Under the pieces are notes generated by a model. The model did no database searches, was not told where the DNA came from, and saw only the letters and a program-made list of their open reading frames with translations. From Elysia chlorotica (taxonomy: Eukaryota; Mollusca; Gastropoda; Plakobranchidae), in the NCBI GenBank assembly GCA_003991915.1, contig RQTK01000670.1, positions 16,473 through 80,472 of the forward strand: DNA of 64,000 nucleotides, read 5' to 3'. A program made the position numbers and the translations under genes. Positions 1-12,990 of this stretch are shown piece by piece (the stretch's first letter is position 1; every line of letters starts with the position of its first letter).

Positions 1-8
1 TACTACAA

Positions 9-69
<61 letters not shown>

Positions 70-92
70 TACTACTACTACTACCACTACTT
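1..92. repeat. (TAC)n microsatellite
   Basis: TAC/ACT triplets with three interruptions, running off the left edge of the window. Confidence 0.9.
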
Positions 93-1075
93 TAGCTAAA
101 TCCACGCAATTACTATAATGCCTAGTTCACGCAGTGACTTCCTAGTTTCTCTCATTGACAACATTTTGAATCGCCGTACATGTATGAATGATCACACAGC
201 CTTGAGGCCCTATCCTTCATCACACACCACCATACACAGACGCTAACTGAATCAACTTACTCAATCCTTCCTCATCTCAGAACTAATCTAGATCTGAATT
301 TTAGATCTATCGTAGAATCAGAAACAGGCAGGCCTTGAGCAAACCGCAGTGTCGGTTTGTCGGTCGGACTGCGCCAGCCTCAGGACTCGAGAGCTCATGA
401 CACACTTCCTTCCAGGCCAGGGTTCCGAGCCACACAGACTGAGACACTGGGAGACTGGGAGGTTGAGACACTGAGAATGAGACACTGCGGGGAGACTGAG
501 AAACTGCCTGCTCGCCCTGAGGCTGGGTGTAACTGTATGTAGAACTCGCAGTTCTAGGTTACACTCACGACTCCACGACTCCGGCACCGATCAGTGCAGG
601 CTTTACGATCAACACGACCATAACGGATGACATAATCATACCCTTTAAGCACTGCGGGTTTTTTCTTTTAATTACTCATTTTGTGACCATAAGTCTAGAA
701 AAGAGCTGTGATTGGACGTCGGTGGAGTTTCTCTTACCTACCGTTTTCGTTTTCATTGTAAAAGGCCGTTATCGCAAAGCTTCTAGTGCGCACTCGTTCA
801 CTCTGCGTTGTAGCACCGCACGCGCGCTAGGGACCAGAGAGCGCATCACAACAACAGTTACTGCAGCAGCAGCTGGGAGTGGGGAGTGGGGAGACGGCGT
901 GCGACACACTCACCACCATGCTATAGATCTATACGCGATTGATCAGCTTTCAGCGTGCAAAACAAAGCGTTGCTAGGTCTATAGTGTTGAGGGAAAATAG
1001 GGCTTCACCTTGTTTTAGTTTTTTTTTCTGATTTTTTAGATAAGAAACATTTTGTAATTTTAAAATTATATATGG

Positions 1076-1136
<61 letters not shown>

Positions 1137-1400
1137 GTTCTCTCTTTCCCTATGTCTCTCTGTCTCTCTCTATCTATCTCTTTGTGTCTCTCTGTCTTTC
1201 TCTATCTCTCTGTGTCGCTCTCTATAGCTATCTACACCTTTGTGTCTCTTTGTCTCCCTTTGTTTCGGTCTCTGTTTCTGTCTCTGTCTCTGTATGTCCG
1301 TTTGTATCTCTTCCGTTCTTTCTTTTCCGCCCACTACTTATCTCATTCTCTCTCTGTCTTTATCTCTCTATCTATCTATCTATCTATCTCCATCCCTCTA
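1076..1400. repeat. (CT)n microsatellite grading into degenerate TCTG/TCTA
   Basis: Pure CT to about 1134, then an impure pyrimidine-rich stretch with TCTA repeats at 1366-1390. Frames across it read Ser/Leu and are not genes. Confidence 0.9.
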
Positions 1401-1734
1401 CTCTAGTGTCTTTCCTAAACCGATCACTTATTTCTACTTTCTCTTTGTCTTTATCTATTTCTATCTGTTTCAATCTTTATGCACTGCCCTATCAATCATT
1501 TCATGTAAACATTAATTTTTTTACTCTCTGCTTTTACCTCTGGAGTCAAGTTTAGTCGTTTAAAAACAAGCACCAAATTATTAGTGCGTTTGATATACTA
1601 TGATAATAATAGTTAGTATATGTCTGGTGGTGATTTTTTTTATTCTTGTTTTTGTTGTTGTGTTCTCGTCTTTTTTTTTTCTTCTTTTTTTTCATTTTTT
1701 TTTTTTTTTTGCTTTAAGGCACTGAAGCCAAGCG

Positions 1735-1779
1735 TACATACATACATACATACATACATACATACATACATACATGCAT

Positions 1780-1828
<49 letters not shown>

Positions 1829-1960
1829 TACACAGACATACTGTTCGACGGCCAAACAAATAATTAGAGATAAAGAGGGAGAGAGAGAGAGGGAGAGAGA
1901 TAGAGAGAAGGGGGGGGAGAAAGAACGAGAGAGGTGTAAGAGAGGTTGGGAGTAAAGGAG
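1735..1960. repeat. (ACAT)n, (CAGA)n and GA-rich microsatellites
   Basis: ACAT units at 1735-1780 pass directly into CAGA units (1781-1828); a GA-rich tract follows at 1873-1960. Confidence 0.9.
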
Positions 1961-3781
1961 GAGGAAAGGAGTTGAAGGATATTGAGCGAGCTCAACTTAA
2001 TTTCGCTTCAAAAAGATCAATGTGAATCTGCTCCTCCGGGCATTCCTGTATATTGGACGAGCAAAATGCTCAGCAAAACCGTTCAATATTGTTAATGTTT
2101 AAAAAAAGGCAGTCTTGATATTTTAGAGCAACAAATAATATTGAAACCGTTACACACAAGCACATACACCGATAACTTTGAATAATTATGCATGTGTAAT
2201 ATCTGTTTTGGGGATGTTATGAAATTGCAAAATAGTTTTTAAGCCGTGAAAGGTAATTTCACCTAGAGAACAAAGGAGAGACCACCATACGTGTATAAAG
2301 GGGGTCATAATTATTATATTTACTTAACTACATAGAGCAATAATTATGTTAACACTGATTTTCCATTTTCAGAATGATCTATATAATTATATACCTTAGG
2401 CGACAAAATTGTTCATAAGATGCAGTGCTTCAAAGTTGTAAAACACTATGGCATAGACTTATATTTATACCTCTAAATCTGGATTGTTGATAAAATAACA
2501 GTGTTGCCCTATGCATTCTTTTTGGTTGGTTTGTTGGTTGTTTAAGACCTTTGCTGTTTTCAATTACCTGCGCTTGATAAAAGTTGAGTATATAATATAT
2601 TCGTTTCTTTGATTCACATGAAAAATAAGTGAACTATTCTTTTATTTGAAGGGTTAAAACAAAAAGACATTAAAAAAAAAGCAAGCATCACATAGACGTA
2701 CCATTTTCATGGTGTCTCGTAGATGTATCGAAATCTTTTTTTTTTCCAGTAGTTGTGGGGTAATGCAGACGACCATTATACAAATATCACATTAACAGGT
2801 ATATGTATAAAATAAGTTAGCATGAACTCATAAACCTAGGGGCCGGAAGTACAACGTCGCGTTGCTACTATACATTATGGCTCCAACAGCAGATGGTTAT
2901 TTTTTTATACAATCAATATTTCCCAGAAGGTCTCTTTTTTATTCAGTCATTAAAGATAAATTTAATTGTCTAAACGGGCGGATATAACAAAAAAGTAAGT
3001 ATCAGTATGCTACAATGATTTTAGATTACTTCTAGGAAAAAAAAACCTTTATCATTCTTTGTGACTTTTTCTTCTTTTTCTAAAAATTCAAATTAAATTG
3101 GATGAACAAGTTTCTTTTTTCAAAGGTCAAAGAAAAAAAAGTAGTCAGACACACATACACACAAAACACAAAATTGATAAAACAACAGCCACACTCAAAA
3201 GAACTACAATAAAAATTCAAAAGATTTCTATGTGTATAAATAGATTTTGTTTGGTCAATATGTAGACAATCTTTTTTTATATTGGGTGTTTAAAATATTT
3301 TCCAGCGTATTTTGAAATTATGACACCTATGGATCTAAAAACTAATTAAATAGTATAAGTTGCGAGTGTGTAAAGATCCTTCAAATCTCTTTAACAAACA
3401 AAGCAAGGTATCTGTATTGAAACCTACATCACTTAAAATGGGACAAACACTAACAGAAAATCTACCGACAATCAAAATACAATATTATTAATTATGTTAG
3501 TCAAAAATGATTTTTTTTTAAAGAAAAAGTTTACATAAACCGCAATAACGAGGGGGCGCGTTGGGGGTCGGCAGGGTGCAAGAAAGTTATTACATGTTGA
3601 AGTACCGTACGTTAAACGTTTGGAAAGAGTTACGGTGGTAATTTGCAGCATCGTGGTGTATAATTGCTGTATGAAAAATGTGGTAGCATTTTTTAATAAA
3701 ATGGTATACCATAACACAATTTTGCAACCTTCTAATTAATTGTTATAATATTATTATGTTTGTACTGTTGCTCCCACTATC
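1961..3781. other. Unassigned AT-rich DNA, probably including the NXPE 3' UTR
   Basis: No coding exon, RNA gene or recognisable mobile element seen. The part nearest 3781 should be the 3' UTR of the minus-strand NXPE gene. No single minus-strand polyadenylation signal stands out. Confidence 0.5.
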
Positions 3782-6101
3782 TCATTCATCGCATATAAAA
3801 GAGAAGAATTTCCTGGATATCTCGGACGCTACAGGTCCCCGTGGATGAATGGGGGCGCTCTCAAGGGCCAGACTGGTCTCCCATCCGTCCAAGAAGATCA
3901 CCCTGTCTTGTAGGTCCTCAAACACTTCTGTGATGATATCCACCAGATACTGCGCCAAACTATCCCCGCCAATAGAGATGTTATGCGTGTGGCTTAGAGA
4001 AACAGTGTGGGGGCCTCTGATCCCTAGCACGGCCTGCGGGTTTCGGACCAACAGGCGCGCCATGGCGTCTCGGGCAGCCAGCAGGCGGGAGTGTGCTAGA
4101 CTCAGATGCACCGGCGTCAAGTGCAAGAAGTAGTGGAGTATCACGAACTGCCGCCCCTTGGATGGTATTGCGTCGATTTTGTCGGAAACACTGATGAAGT
4201 CGACGTCCAGCCGCTTCCACTCTTTGGTCACGTAGAGCGGGTGCTCGTGTGGGGAGAAGTGCACTTGGATGTTTTCTTTTTTGCTGGACTCAGCCAGAAC
4301 ATCAAAGAATGGCATCGGACCATAGTCGAGACGCTTCAATCCAGCAGAGTCGGCGACTTTGTAATACAGGCGGACACCGTTAGAGTCTCCGATGATCCAC
4401 ACGGAGGAATCTTTGAGACAAGTCCGCATCCAGGTATCGTTGGTAACTGGCTCCTTGCACAGCAGAGATACCCAGGTCTGTTTGTCATCTCGCCAATACC
4501 CAGTGGGGCGCTGCTTTGTCCAGGACACCTTCCGGCTAGTTCTTGTACAAGGCTCGCTAGGTGATGGCACGAATAGGTGAGTCGGTACGCTAGCCTCATC
4601 AGTAACATCATCTAATGTTCTTTGTTCGTTATCTGGCTTTACATCATCTGAATCTAGCTTATCTTGATTTTCACTCCTGGCATCAGCTCCTGTAACGATT
4701 CTAATGTTGTCAGTAGGTACTAAACTTTCCTTGCGTTTCATTACGAATTTTCCCTCGGCGCGAGCTATATCTGTAGGGGAAACTCTGGTCATAGTTCCAG
4801 AGACATCCCAGTCGTCGCAGTTCAACCTGGTGTCTAGAGGACGGGCGCAGTAGAAGGGCGCCCCTCCATTATGTCTGGTCAAGTTACAGATACACGGGCG
4901 ACCCGGAATATTCGGTGTTGCCAAACACGGAACTTCCTCTGTTACTTCCCCATTTTTAAATCGTGCTCCCAAGAAACGGGAAAGCCCTCTGCGCACTGTT
5001 TTGACGACCATTTTTAAGAATTCTCTCGGATAGCGCAGTGTGACCACCAAGCGAGACGTCCCCGTCCACAGGCAAGTCACATTTATTATATAACTGCCGT
5101 TATTGAGGTCGGTCACAGGAGACATTGCGCGGGGGTACATAGAGTCGATCTCTCGTCCAGTATGGTCATGCGTTGCTCCAACCCAAGCACGGACCTCGTC
5201 TCCTCCCAAGGTCCTTGGCCTTCCTGCCTCGTCCAAGAGATCCAGTCGAGCTGTTATCGTCCCGCCAAGCCTGCAGTTCGCAGTGGAGATTTTCCCAGAA
5301 GTTGCACAGTCAGTGAGCACAACCCGGCTTAACTTAGCGCTGGGGAGGTAGCTGGAATCAGAGGGGTCCGGGTAATTAAGGTATTTACGTTCGTATGGAT
5401 ACACGTAAACATCATCGTCTAAAAACGGTGTAAGCGCCACCTCGGCTTGCTGAAGTACATTGGTCCATTTTCCCTGCCTGGTGAAACTACATATTGAAGA
5501 ATAAGACAGGCTGTTACCATCACTTTTCACTTTAGGACATTTGTTAATACATTCTTCAGATGCGTTGTATTTAAATTTGCTTAATGCTTCTTCCGTGGTG
5601 ATCTTGCGCAACCTTTGCCCGTCCAGTTTTGCCTTCTGAATTTTTGGGGGTTTAATTATCCTCTCCGAATTTTTCGTCAGGTTTCTTTCCTTTCCTTGAG
5701 ATGGCTGTTGCGCTTCCATTGTATTTTGTTCTTTGCTTTTTGGTGCATTTTTTTCTTTTGTTGATACAGTGTCACTAGAATCTATTTGTCCTTCAGCAAT
5801 ATAATTTTCTCGCTTTGCTCTCAACGAACCATCATTTGTTGAGCTCGCTGTCAACTGGTCAAACTGTTTCCCTCTTTCATTAACATTACTAGGCCGCCCA
5901 GCTCTTTCTATCGCTGGCTCCTCGTTCTCGCTTTTTGTTTCTAATTCCGAGGTCCCGTACGACTTAAAATGCAATTGATTGGGTTCTGTTATTTCAGTAG
6001 TTTCAGTCTCACGGTATATCTGTTCTCTCTTTGCTATACTTTCATCTAAATGGAACAAATCTTTTCCCAAAAATAGGTTCATGCGAGTCAGAAGTTTGTC
6101 C
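3782..6101 (-). CDS. NXPE family member-like protein, large 3' coding exon (partial gene)
   Basis: An uninterrupted minus-strand reading frame of 766 codons from an internal ATG at 6082 to a TGA at 3782-3784. The frame stays open upstream to a good splice acceptor (TATAATTTCAG, exon start 6101), adding D-K-L-L-T-R before that Met. The true start is therefore probably in an upstream exon that should supply the signal anchor; I did not find it. Residues about 1-165 are polar, low complexity and Lys/Glu rich. About 200-430 resemble the neurexophilin-like/Ig-type region (Y-I-I-N-V-T, repeated Cys). About 530-766 resemble the NXPE C-terminal PC-esterase-like domain, with WIIGDSNGVRLYY carrying the GDS nucleophile motif, then FLDGWETSL and the terminal S-F-I-C. 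NXPE proteins are secreted or Golgi glycoproteins of poorly known function. At 766+ aa it exceeds the usual 550-560 aa because of the N-terminal extension. Family assignment is firm; orthology within the family is not. Confidence 0.85.
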
Positions 6102-6552
6102 CTGAAATTATAGTAAACGCAATAAAAAGAAGATCAATGCACGTGCTTTTAAAAATTGTAAAAGCTTTATAACTTAATAATGACATAGTATACCATAAAA
6201 GATGCGATTGAGCGAAACAAAACAATTTTTCCTGAATCCAAGAAAAGTGCACTCCATCCCCTTTTTAAAGTATCTATATGTAAAAAAAGTTTAGTGCTCA
6301 TTGTGGGCTCCCCGCCTCGATTTTTGCCCATCTGCACAGACCTACTCAATCTCTTGAAAATTACAAATATTTTTTATGAACCACTATACTATCCCTATCA
6401 GAATAGGGAAATGTTGACCATCACTTCTTAAAAGGTAATGTTTTATTATACATCATATTCCCTTTGCACTTCAGAGCGGCCATTCTAAAATATTAATCAC
6501 CGCAGCCTTACCCAGTCACTTAAATACAAAGACAATTGACTTGGGAATAATC

Positions 6553-7467
6553 TAGAATCTAGATCTGAATTGTTTGACCAAGAAGCCTACTGATACTGGT
6601 CGAAATCTGGATCTAGATCTACGACAAAGTGAAAACAGACATAGATCGGAATCTCCACAACGTAGACCCAGCTTCAGATCTGCTACACCACCACAAAAAC
6701 AAGATAGACCCACACGGGTTAGATCTAGATCCACATCACCTCTAACGCATCCGCCTGACATTTAATTTAGTCAGGCAGCTTCTACAATTATACTCCACCT
6801 AACATTTAATCTAGTCAAGCAGCTTCTACAATTATACTGCCAACTGCCCCAAACAATGGCAATATAGCACTTGATCAACCATCCACATAGAGGCCTACTC
6901 ATACTGATTGAAATCTAGATCTAGATCTAGATCGGCAAAGTGAAAACAGACATAGGTTTAGATCGTAGACCTAGCTTTAGATCTGCTTCACCACCACAAG
7001 ACGCTGATTGACCCACACGGATAAGATCTGCATCACCATTACCTTCTCCACCTGACATAAGTCAGGCAGCTTCTACGCCTTCACCACCAACTGGCCCAAA
7101 CCATGGCTATATCAATATTGTTGCCCACAATATGGGGGGGGGGAGACAAAGACATGCCAATATTGTGACGCAAAATTTATGGCCCACAGAAACATCCTCA
7201 CTATGCTGTGCCAATGGTCAAGTAAATTTACTACCGTTGCAAACTTTACCGGAACCTTTAGACCACCTGTTTGTCGGGAATACTGCAGAATCTAGACATT
7301 TTCGAAATGACATTCGAAGTTACAATTCAGCTTTCGCATCCGCATCACTTGGTGTAAATGAGGACATGTTACCGGCAGGGGTATACTGTATGTTACCGGC
7401 AGGGGTATACTGTTTTAGAGTAAGTGGCACTGTTTGTCATAGAATTGGTATTGATTTAAACTTTTAA
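6553..7467 (+). mobile_element. Helitron fragment: repeat-rich leader plus broken Rep/helicase N-terminal region
   Basis: The frame 7132-7467 reads S-L-C-C-A-N-G-Q-V-N-L, L-P-E-P-L-D-H-L-F, R-H-F-R-N-D-I-R-S-Y-N, SAFASASLGVNED and V-C-H-R-I-G. This is the region upstream of the Helitron_like_N domain in animal Helitron Rep/helicase proteins. It stops at 7465-7467; the HUH nuclease and PIF1 helicase parts are missing, so the copy is dead. An in-frame 24 bp tandem duplication (starting near 7369 and 7390) doubles M-L-P-A-G-V-Y-C. Upstream, two diverged copies (about 6553-6800 and 6890-7110) encode an Arg/Ser/Asp-rich stretch (V-R-S-R-S-T-S-P) in the first copy. A shorter 42 bp tandem repeat (T-rich, TCAGGCAGCTTCTACAATTA) lies at 6757-6840. 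Confidence 0.75.
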
Positions 7468-7569
7468 TCCCACGAATTCGCGGGCCTTCAACTAGTATAC
7501 TATAAAGACTTATTTATATTCATTGCAAAAGGTAATCTCTCTCCTGGTTTTGTGTCTGCTAGGTCCACA

Positions 7570-7690
7570 AGATGATCATAATTGTACGGTGACGGCTCCC
7601 AAGACTAACATCTCACAATGTTTCGTGCTGCCACGCGCGAGATAGTATGAAAATACTAGGACTCTTGTCTCAGTCAAAAACAAGAGACGC
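7570..7690 (-). mobile_element. SINE body fragment
   Basis: CTAACATCTCACAATGTTTC, GTGCTGCCACGCGCGAGA and ACTCTTGTCTCAGTC match, on the minus strand, the body of the tRNA-derived SINE family seen complete at 39.7 and 24.4 kb. The tRNA head is missing. Confidence 0.6.
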
Positions 7691-7720
7691 ATTTAGTATA
7701 ATGGTCAATTGATTGACAAC

Positions 7721-7801
<81 letters not shown>

Positions 7802-7852
7802 ATAATAATAATAATATGATATTCACATAGTTTCATTTTCAAGATGCTTGGC

Positions 7853-7896
<44 letters not shown>

Positions 7897-7925
7897 GTAA
7901 TAATAATGATGATGATAATAATAAT
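7721..7925. repeat. (ATG)n and (AAT)n microsatellites
   Basis: GAT/ATG triplets at 7721-7801, AAT triplets at 7802-7817, and a longer AAT/ATA array at 7853-7925. They lie just after the SINE fragment. Confidence 0.9.
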
Positions 7926-8819
7926 TAACAATAATGCTAAATCTAATACAAGTAATTTAACAAACCTGGAAGATAGTAAACACAGGCAAAGAAAAATTCC
8001 ACCGACAATGAAGACTGTGGTTCTAATCGGCGAACGTCTACAAAATATTTTCAAATTACACAAAGTCCGGGAATTCATTTTGAATTTTCACCGGACAAAA
8101 GGAAAGAAAAAATATAATGTACCCTTCAAATCTTATCTAATAACTATGTCTGATCACTGCTATGAATAAAAATTATGAAAGTATAAAATCTTGATTTATT
8201 TCACTAGAATCAACATTCATTTCTTTATATAGACTTGAATATATTTCTTTATATAGACGAAATTCATACTTCACTCAAATCAATGATTATTTCATAATAG
8301 TTGCGTGGATCCAGCTCATTCCAACACAAAATATCCATAAAGTAACGGTGAAACTAGCTCGCATCAGTCTAACAAGTTTTACCCAAAGTCGTAGACTTCT
8401 AAAAAAAGATAAAATGTTTAGCGTGTAACGTAACATTTGGTATCCAATAATGACACACACATACGCGCGCACACGCACACACTCACACAAAAAAAAGGAA
8501 AAAAAAAGGGGGGGTGGGACGACAACATGTTACAAATAAGGCCTTTAAAAATATTGTTTTACTTCAGACAATAAAATTAATTAATATATAGGAAGAGGAT
8601 GATGACTTGTAAACATTATCATCATTTTCCAATATAAACTTTTAATTTATCAACTTCTTTAAGAAAAACAAAAACATGTCATTGACATTGTCTCATTTTT
8701 TTACATCAGGAGATTGCATGGTTATTATCTGATGCAGGAGGCATTGTTTGTTTGACTTTTGTTTGTTTGCTGCTTATCATCTAACGACAATAATATATAG
8801 GATGTATTGTGGATGGGCC

Positions 8820-8955
8820 CAGTAACTAACGTCTGACAATTTTACGTGCTCCCACACAGAGACAATGCAATTTTGACCAATCGTGAGTTTTGAACCAGGG
8901 ACTTCCTGATTGGAAGACCAACGCTCTGCCTCTTGCGCCAATCGCGCAAATATGA
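8820..8955 (-). mobile_element. tRNA-derived SINE
   Basis: Minus strand: GATTGGCGCAAGAGGCAGAG resembles a tRNA A box region, CCTGGTTCAAAACTC a B box, followed by a body ending ATTGTCAGACGTTAGTTAC. Shares body and tail words with the other copies in the window. Confidence 0.65.
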
Positions 8956-9644
8956 TGAAAACGCATGTCAGAACATTGAATCTGGCTACTTATATGATCG
9001 TATTCTAGATTTCTAAAATAATATTTTACTGGTGCAGCAGCTTCCTGCCAAGCTAACCATGAGCTGAAGATCGAATTAATGCTTCTGTTGATCAGTCCAA
9101 CGCGCTGTCGGTTGAGCTGTTTTGGCTCAACGATGAAAAGAGTTTCTTTTTTATCGGATATAGCCTACGTTTTACCATGATTGTTATTATAGGTTTCAAA
9201 GTTTGCAAAGATCACCGTAGTCGTTGAATTTGCCGTTATTAGCCCGTCAATAACGTAATGAAAAGAAAACGTCTCACCTCGCATAGCCGCATGCTTGTGG
9301 TGTGATATTATTGACTCCATATTGCCGCAAACCGTGGGTGTACAATATTGCGCCTCCGTAGTGACATTTGGGTTCAAAATAATCGACGTTTTATTACCGG
9401 TTGTAACCAAGTCGATTGCTGTAGCCAATCAACCTTTAGACCACGGTGAAAAAAATGGCGTGACCCTCAAACATCAACTAACGTATCTCGGTTTTTATTT
9501 TTATTTTTCATTATTATTTTTTGAAGGAGGTAAATTTTCTCATATTTTAGCGTCTTCTAGGTTCCCAAGGAGAATGCTATCATGGCAATGGATACCAAGA
9601 ATAATATCTGACAAATTTAAAGGCTGATACACAAAGATGGGATT

Positions 9645-9795
9645 TCAGGCATCTTGTCCCAACTGGTCACATAATACTCATACCGACCCAACCATCAGGG
9701 GATACATTCCGACAAATAAATATGTACTCGATCGTGAGTTTGAACCTGTTAACTCGCGATCAGACTCCAATGCTCTATCACTTGCACCAGGTTTC
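9645..9795 (-). mobile_element. tRNA-derived SINE
   Basis: Minus strand: GGTGCAAGTGATAGAGCATT (A box region), AACAGGTTCAAACTC (B box), then TGATGGTTGGGTCGGTATGA and GTGACCAGTTGGGACAAG, the family's body words. Confidence 0.65.
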
Positions 9796-11340
9796 TCCCC
9801 ACCACTCCATCATAGAGTGGTGCTAATTTATATAAGAGAAACCGAAGAACTATCTCAGAACCTTCATTTTTTATCAATAACAAAGCTTTTGTAATTTATT
9901 TTGGGAGGTGTCTGTTAAAATCGGCACAACTACCAATTTTAGCTTTTTCTGACAAGTCAAGCAAAATAAATTGGCATGTGAATAGGAAATTATACGGAAC
10001 CTATAGATACTAATAGAACAACACTCACTCCCCCAAATTAAAGTTAAGAAACAGATCAAAGGAAACATGGCAATACGCGAAATATACGTAATTGATGTTT
10101 TTGATCATTGAGTAAGTGTTTTATTTTTTTCTTCTTCTTTTTTCTTTCTGGGGGAAGGGGGTGGAGGGGGGGGGGTAGAATGGCTAGTTTTGCGAGGAAG
10201 AGAAATACTTTATGAAATTATTAAAATCCATTTTTTCAACTTCAAATTATGAAAACAACAAAGTTGTAAAAAAAAAATAATGTACGCATACAGGTCAGAA
10301 TTGCATATTGTTTCTACATGCAATCGAGCTGAAATTAACTTTACATTGATGATTCTAAATTCCAGATATTTGACCTATTCATCAAATACTTTATTGTTAT
10401 CTCCAGTAAAGGCTAAATATTCAAAGACGTAAGCCCCTTCGTCTTTTATGGCAAAACAACCACACTTGATCTCATACCTTTTTTTTTTACTTAGTCACCA
10501 AACCTTGATTAACTGTGTGGGATCGACAGTTAACTGTCATGAGGCGCATTGTAGCTATTAAAACAGGCCTTTTTACACTCAAAGTTCCTGGTTTGGGGCA
10601 TGTTGGCTCACAGCTTGGCTATGAAGTTTTTAGTGTTTTTAGTGTGATCGAGATTAACGAGGAACTAGTAAATTTCTGGTTTATATTATGCCAATGTAAA
10701 AGGACTCAATAAAAGCACAGCCTCGTCCCCTCTAGGTGACTCTGATCACTCAATGGTCCATGCTTTTGATCGAAAGATAGGCCTGCAGTGCGCTTCTTGA
10801 GATAAGCAAACTCGTGAAGAAAACTGTAACAAGGATTATTAAACTTCGAGGAGCGAAGGGGGTGTTTAGAATGTACTATTAAATTCATAACACATCCGAT
10901 GATTTACACAAATATTATAGGAATTAAATAATCATGTTAATACACGTACATAATATTATACAAAATTGTATGTATATAATGTTTAAAAAAAAAAAAAGTA
11001 AAACAAACGACCATAATGTCACCCTAATAAAACGCGCTGGATAAATATAGATGAAATTTTTTTTTTTGAAAATCAAAATAATATAACAAATAGAAGAAAA
11101 GGAAAGGGTCAGGATTCGTGGTCATGTTGTGAGTGAGTTTGGTGTTTTTAAGAATGTAAAAGAAATGAAATCGGGTGGGTCTAATGGTTTGAAAGTTTGG
11201 ATTAAAACAAAAAAAAAAAAAGATTTAAAATATGCGTCTCTGTTTAACTGGTCTACATGTGAACATCAATTGCCGCATATTTGAAAAGCATCGGAAATAA
11301 CTTTTACTACTAAAAATCTACCTCTAAAGATGAATTGATT

Positions 11341-11765
<425 letters not shown>

Positions 11766-12082
11766 TCACCCGTTCTCTTCGTTATGGTAGCCCTTGTTGT
11801 TTGTTTTTGTTTTTTTTTTTATTGTTGTTGTTTTTTTTTAATGTAGATCCATGCTGATGCATCCACAAAGTCGTAATAACTTGAAACTTGGCCCGTTTGC
11901 TATTGGTTTGAATTGGTGAAAAGATGGTGCCAGGTTGCCTCTTGATTGGAAACAAGGTGTTGCTTTTTCATCTTAGGAAACTCACTTCCTATGGCAATAA
12001 ATTTTTCAGCAAATTTCCTCACATTGTTACCGAGTTTGAACATGGCGTTTGTTTTGCTGATTTTTTTAATTTGGCTTCTGTT

Positions 12083-12086
12083 TTGG

Positions 12087-12131
<45 letters not shown>
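12083..12131. repeat. (GTT)n microsatellite
   Basis: About 16 uninterrupted GTT/TTG triplets. Confidence 0.9.
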
Positions 12132-12132
<1 letters not shown>

Positions 12133-12486
12133 GACTGGGGTGGTTTGTGTTTTTTTTTTGTACAGATCTATTATATTGTTGTTACCAGGGTGTTTTTATG
12201 TATGGTGTATATAGGTCTAGTATAATTTTGTTTGCTTGTTGTTCATTTTGTGGCCTTTCATATTTTTAATGTACCCCTTTACGTAGTAAATCAGTCCTCT
12301 GTTGTTGTATCTTACAACTGTTAATCTTATTACCGCTTTAACTGGGCCTTTGTAAGCTGAACACTCAGTGGTTGATTTTGGCAGTGACTCAGACCACAGT
12401 TAATGTTGTATCAACAGTCTGTATCGTTTTATTTTTTGTTTTTCTTTTTGTGTGTGTGTGGTTGTTTTTGTTTTTTTTTAGTGTTG

Positions 12487-12651
<165 letters not shown>

Positions 12652-12924
12652 GTGATACAGAGAAGCAGGCCAACTACTACTACCTTGAACCTTGAAATGT
12701 TCGATGTTGTAGACCTTTCGATCTTTTCATCGGTCGAAATTGTATGGTCCTAGTACTAGTATGTGGCATGCGTGGCTTAGACGATGTTTTACATATCATA
12801 TAAGCTTAGTACCGGGCTGTCTCAATTAACCTAAGAGGCACAATACTACTGCCACTGCTGCTGCTGCTGCTGCTAACACTACTATTGCTACTCCTACTCC
12901 TACTATATGAATCTATTTATTCAT

Positions 12925-12990
12925 GTATGTCGGACCTCGTACGCAGGAGGTCCAAGGTTCGAATCGCGCTGAAGCCACCAGCCCCCTACC
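12925..12990 (+). mobile_element. tRNA-like SINE head fragment
   Basis: CGCAGGAGGTCCAAGGTTCGAATC contains a near-perfect B box (GGTTCGAATC) with plausible T-arm flanks. No complete tRNA cloverleaf can be built, so this is called a SINE remnant rather than a tRNA gene. Confidence 0.45.

Larger units (their letters stand above)
7926..11340. other. Non-genic stretch with SINE copies only
   Basis: Apart from the two minus-strand SINEs (8.8 and 9.7 kb), homopolymer runs and a short CA-rich tract at 8450-8480, I see no exon or element. A minus-strand open stretch at 9165-9428 was considered and not accepted. Confidence 0.5.

Noticed and set aside
1152..1555. Overlapping Ser/Leu-rich frames
   Set aside because: Low-complexity CT/TCTG sequence with all three frames open.
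4106..4564. 152-codon plus-strand frame opposite the NXPE exon
   Set aside because: Shadow of the real minus-strand gene; no independent similarity.
9165..9428. Minus-strand open frame with a donor-like GAGGTGAGA inside
   Set aside because: It has no ATG start at the frame's beginning, no recognisable similarity and no partner exon; length alone is not evidence.
12925..12990. tRNA gene
   Set aside because: A T-arm-like B box is present but no matching acceptor stem, D arm or anticodon arm can be laid out.
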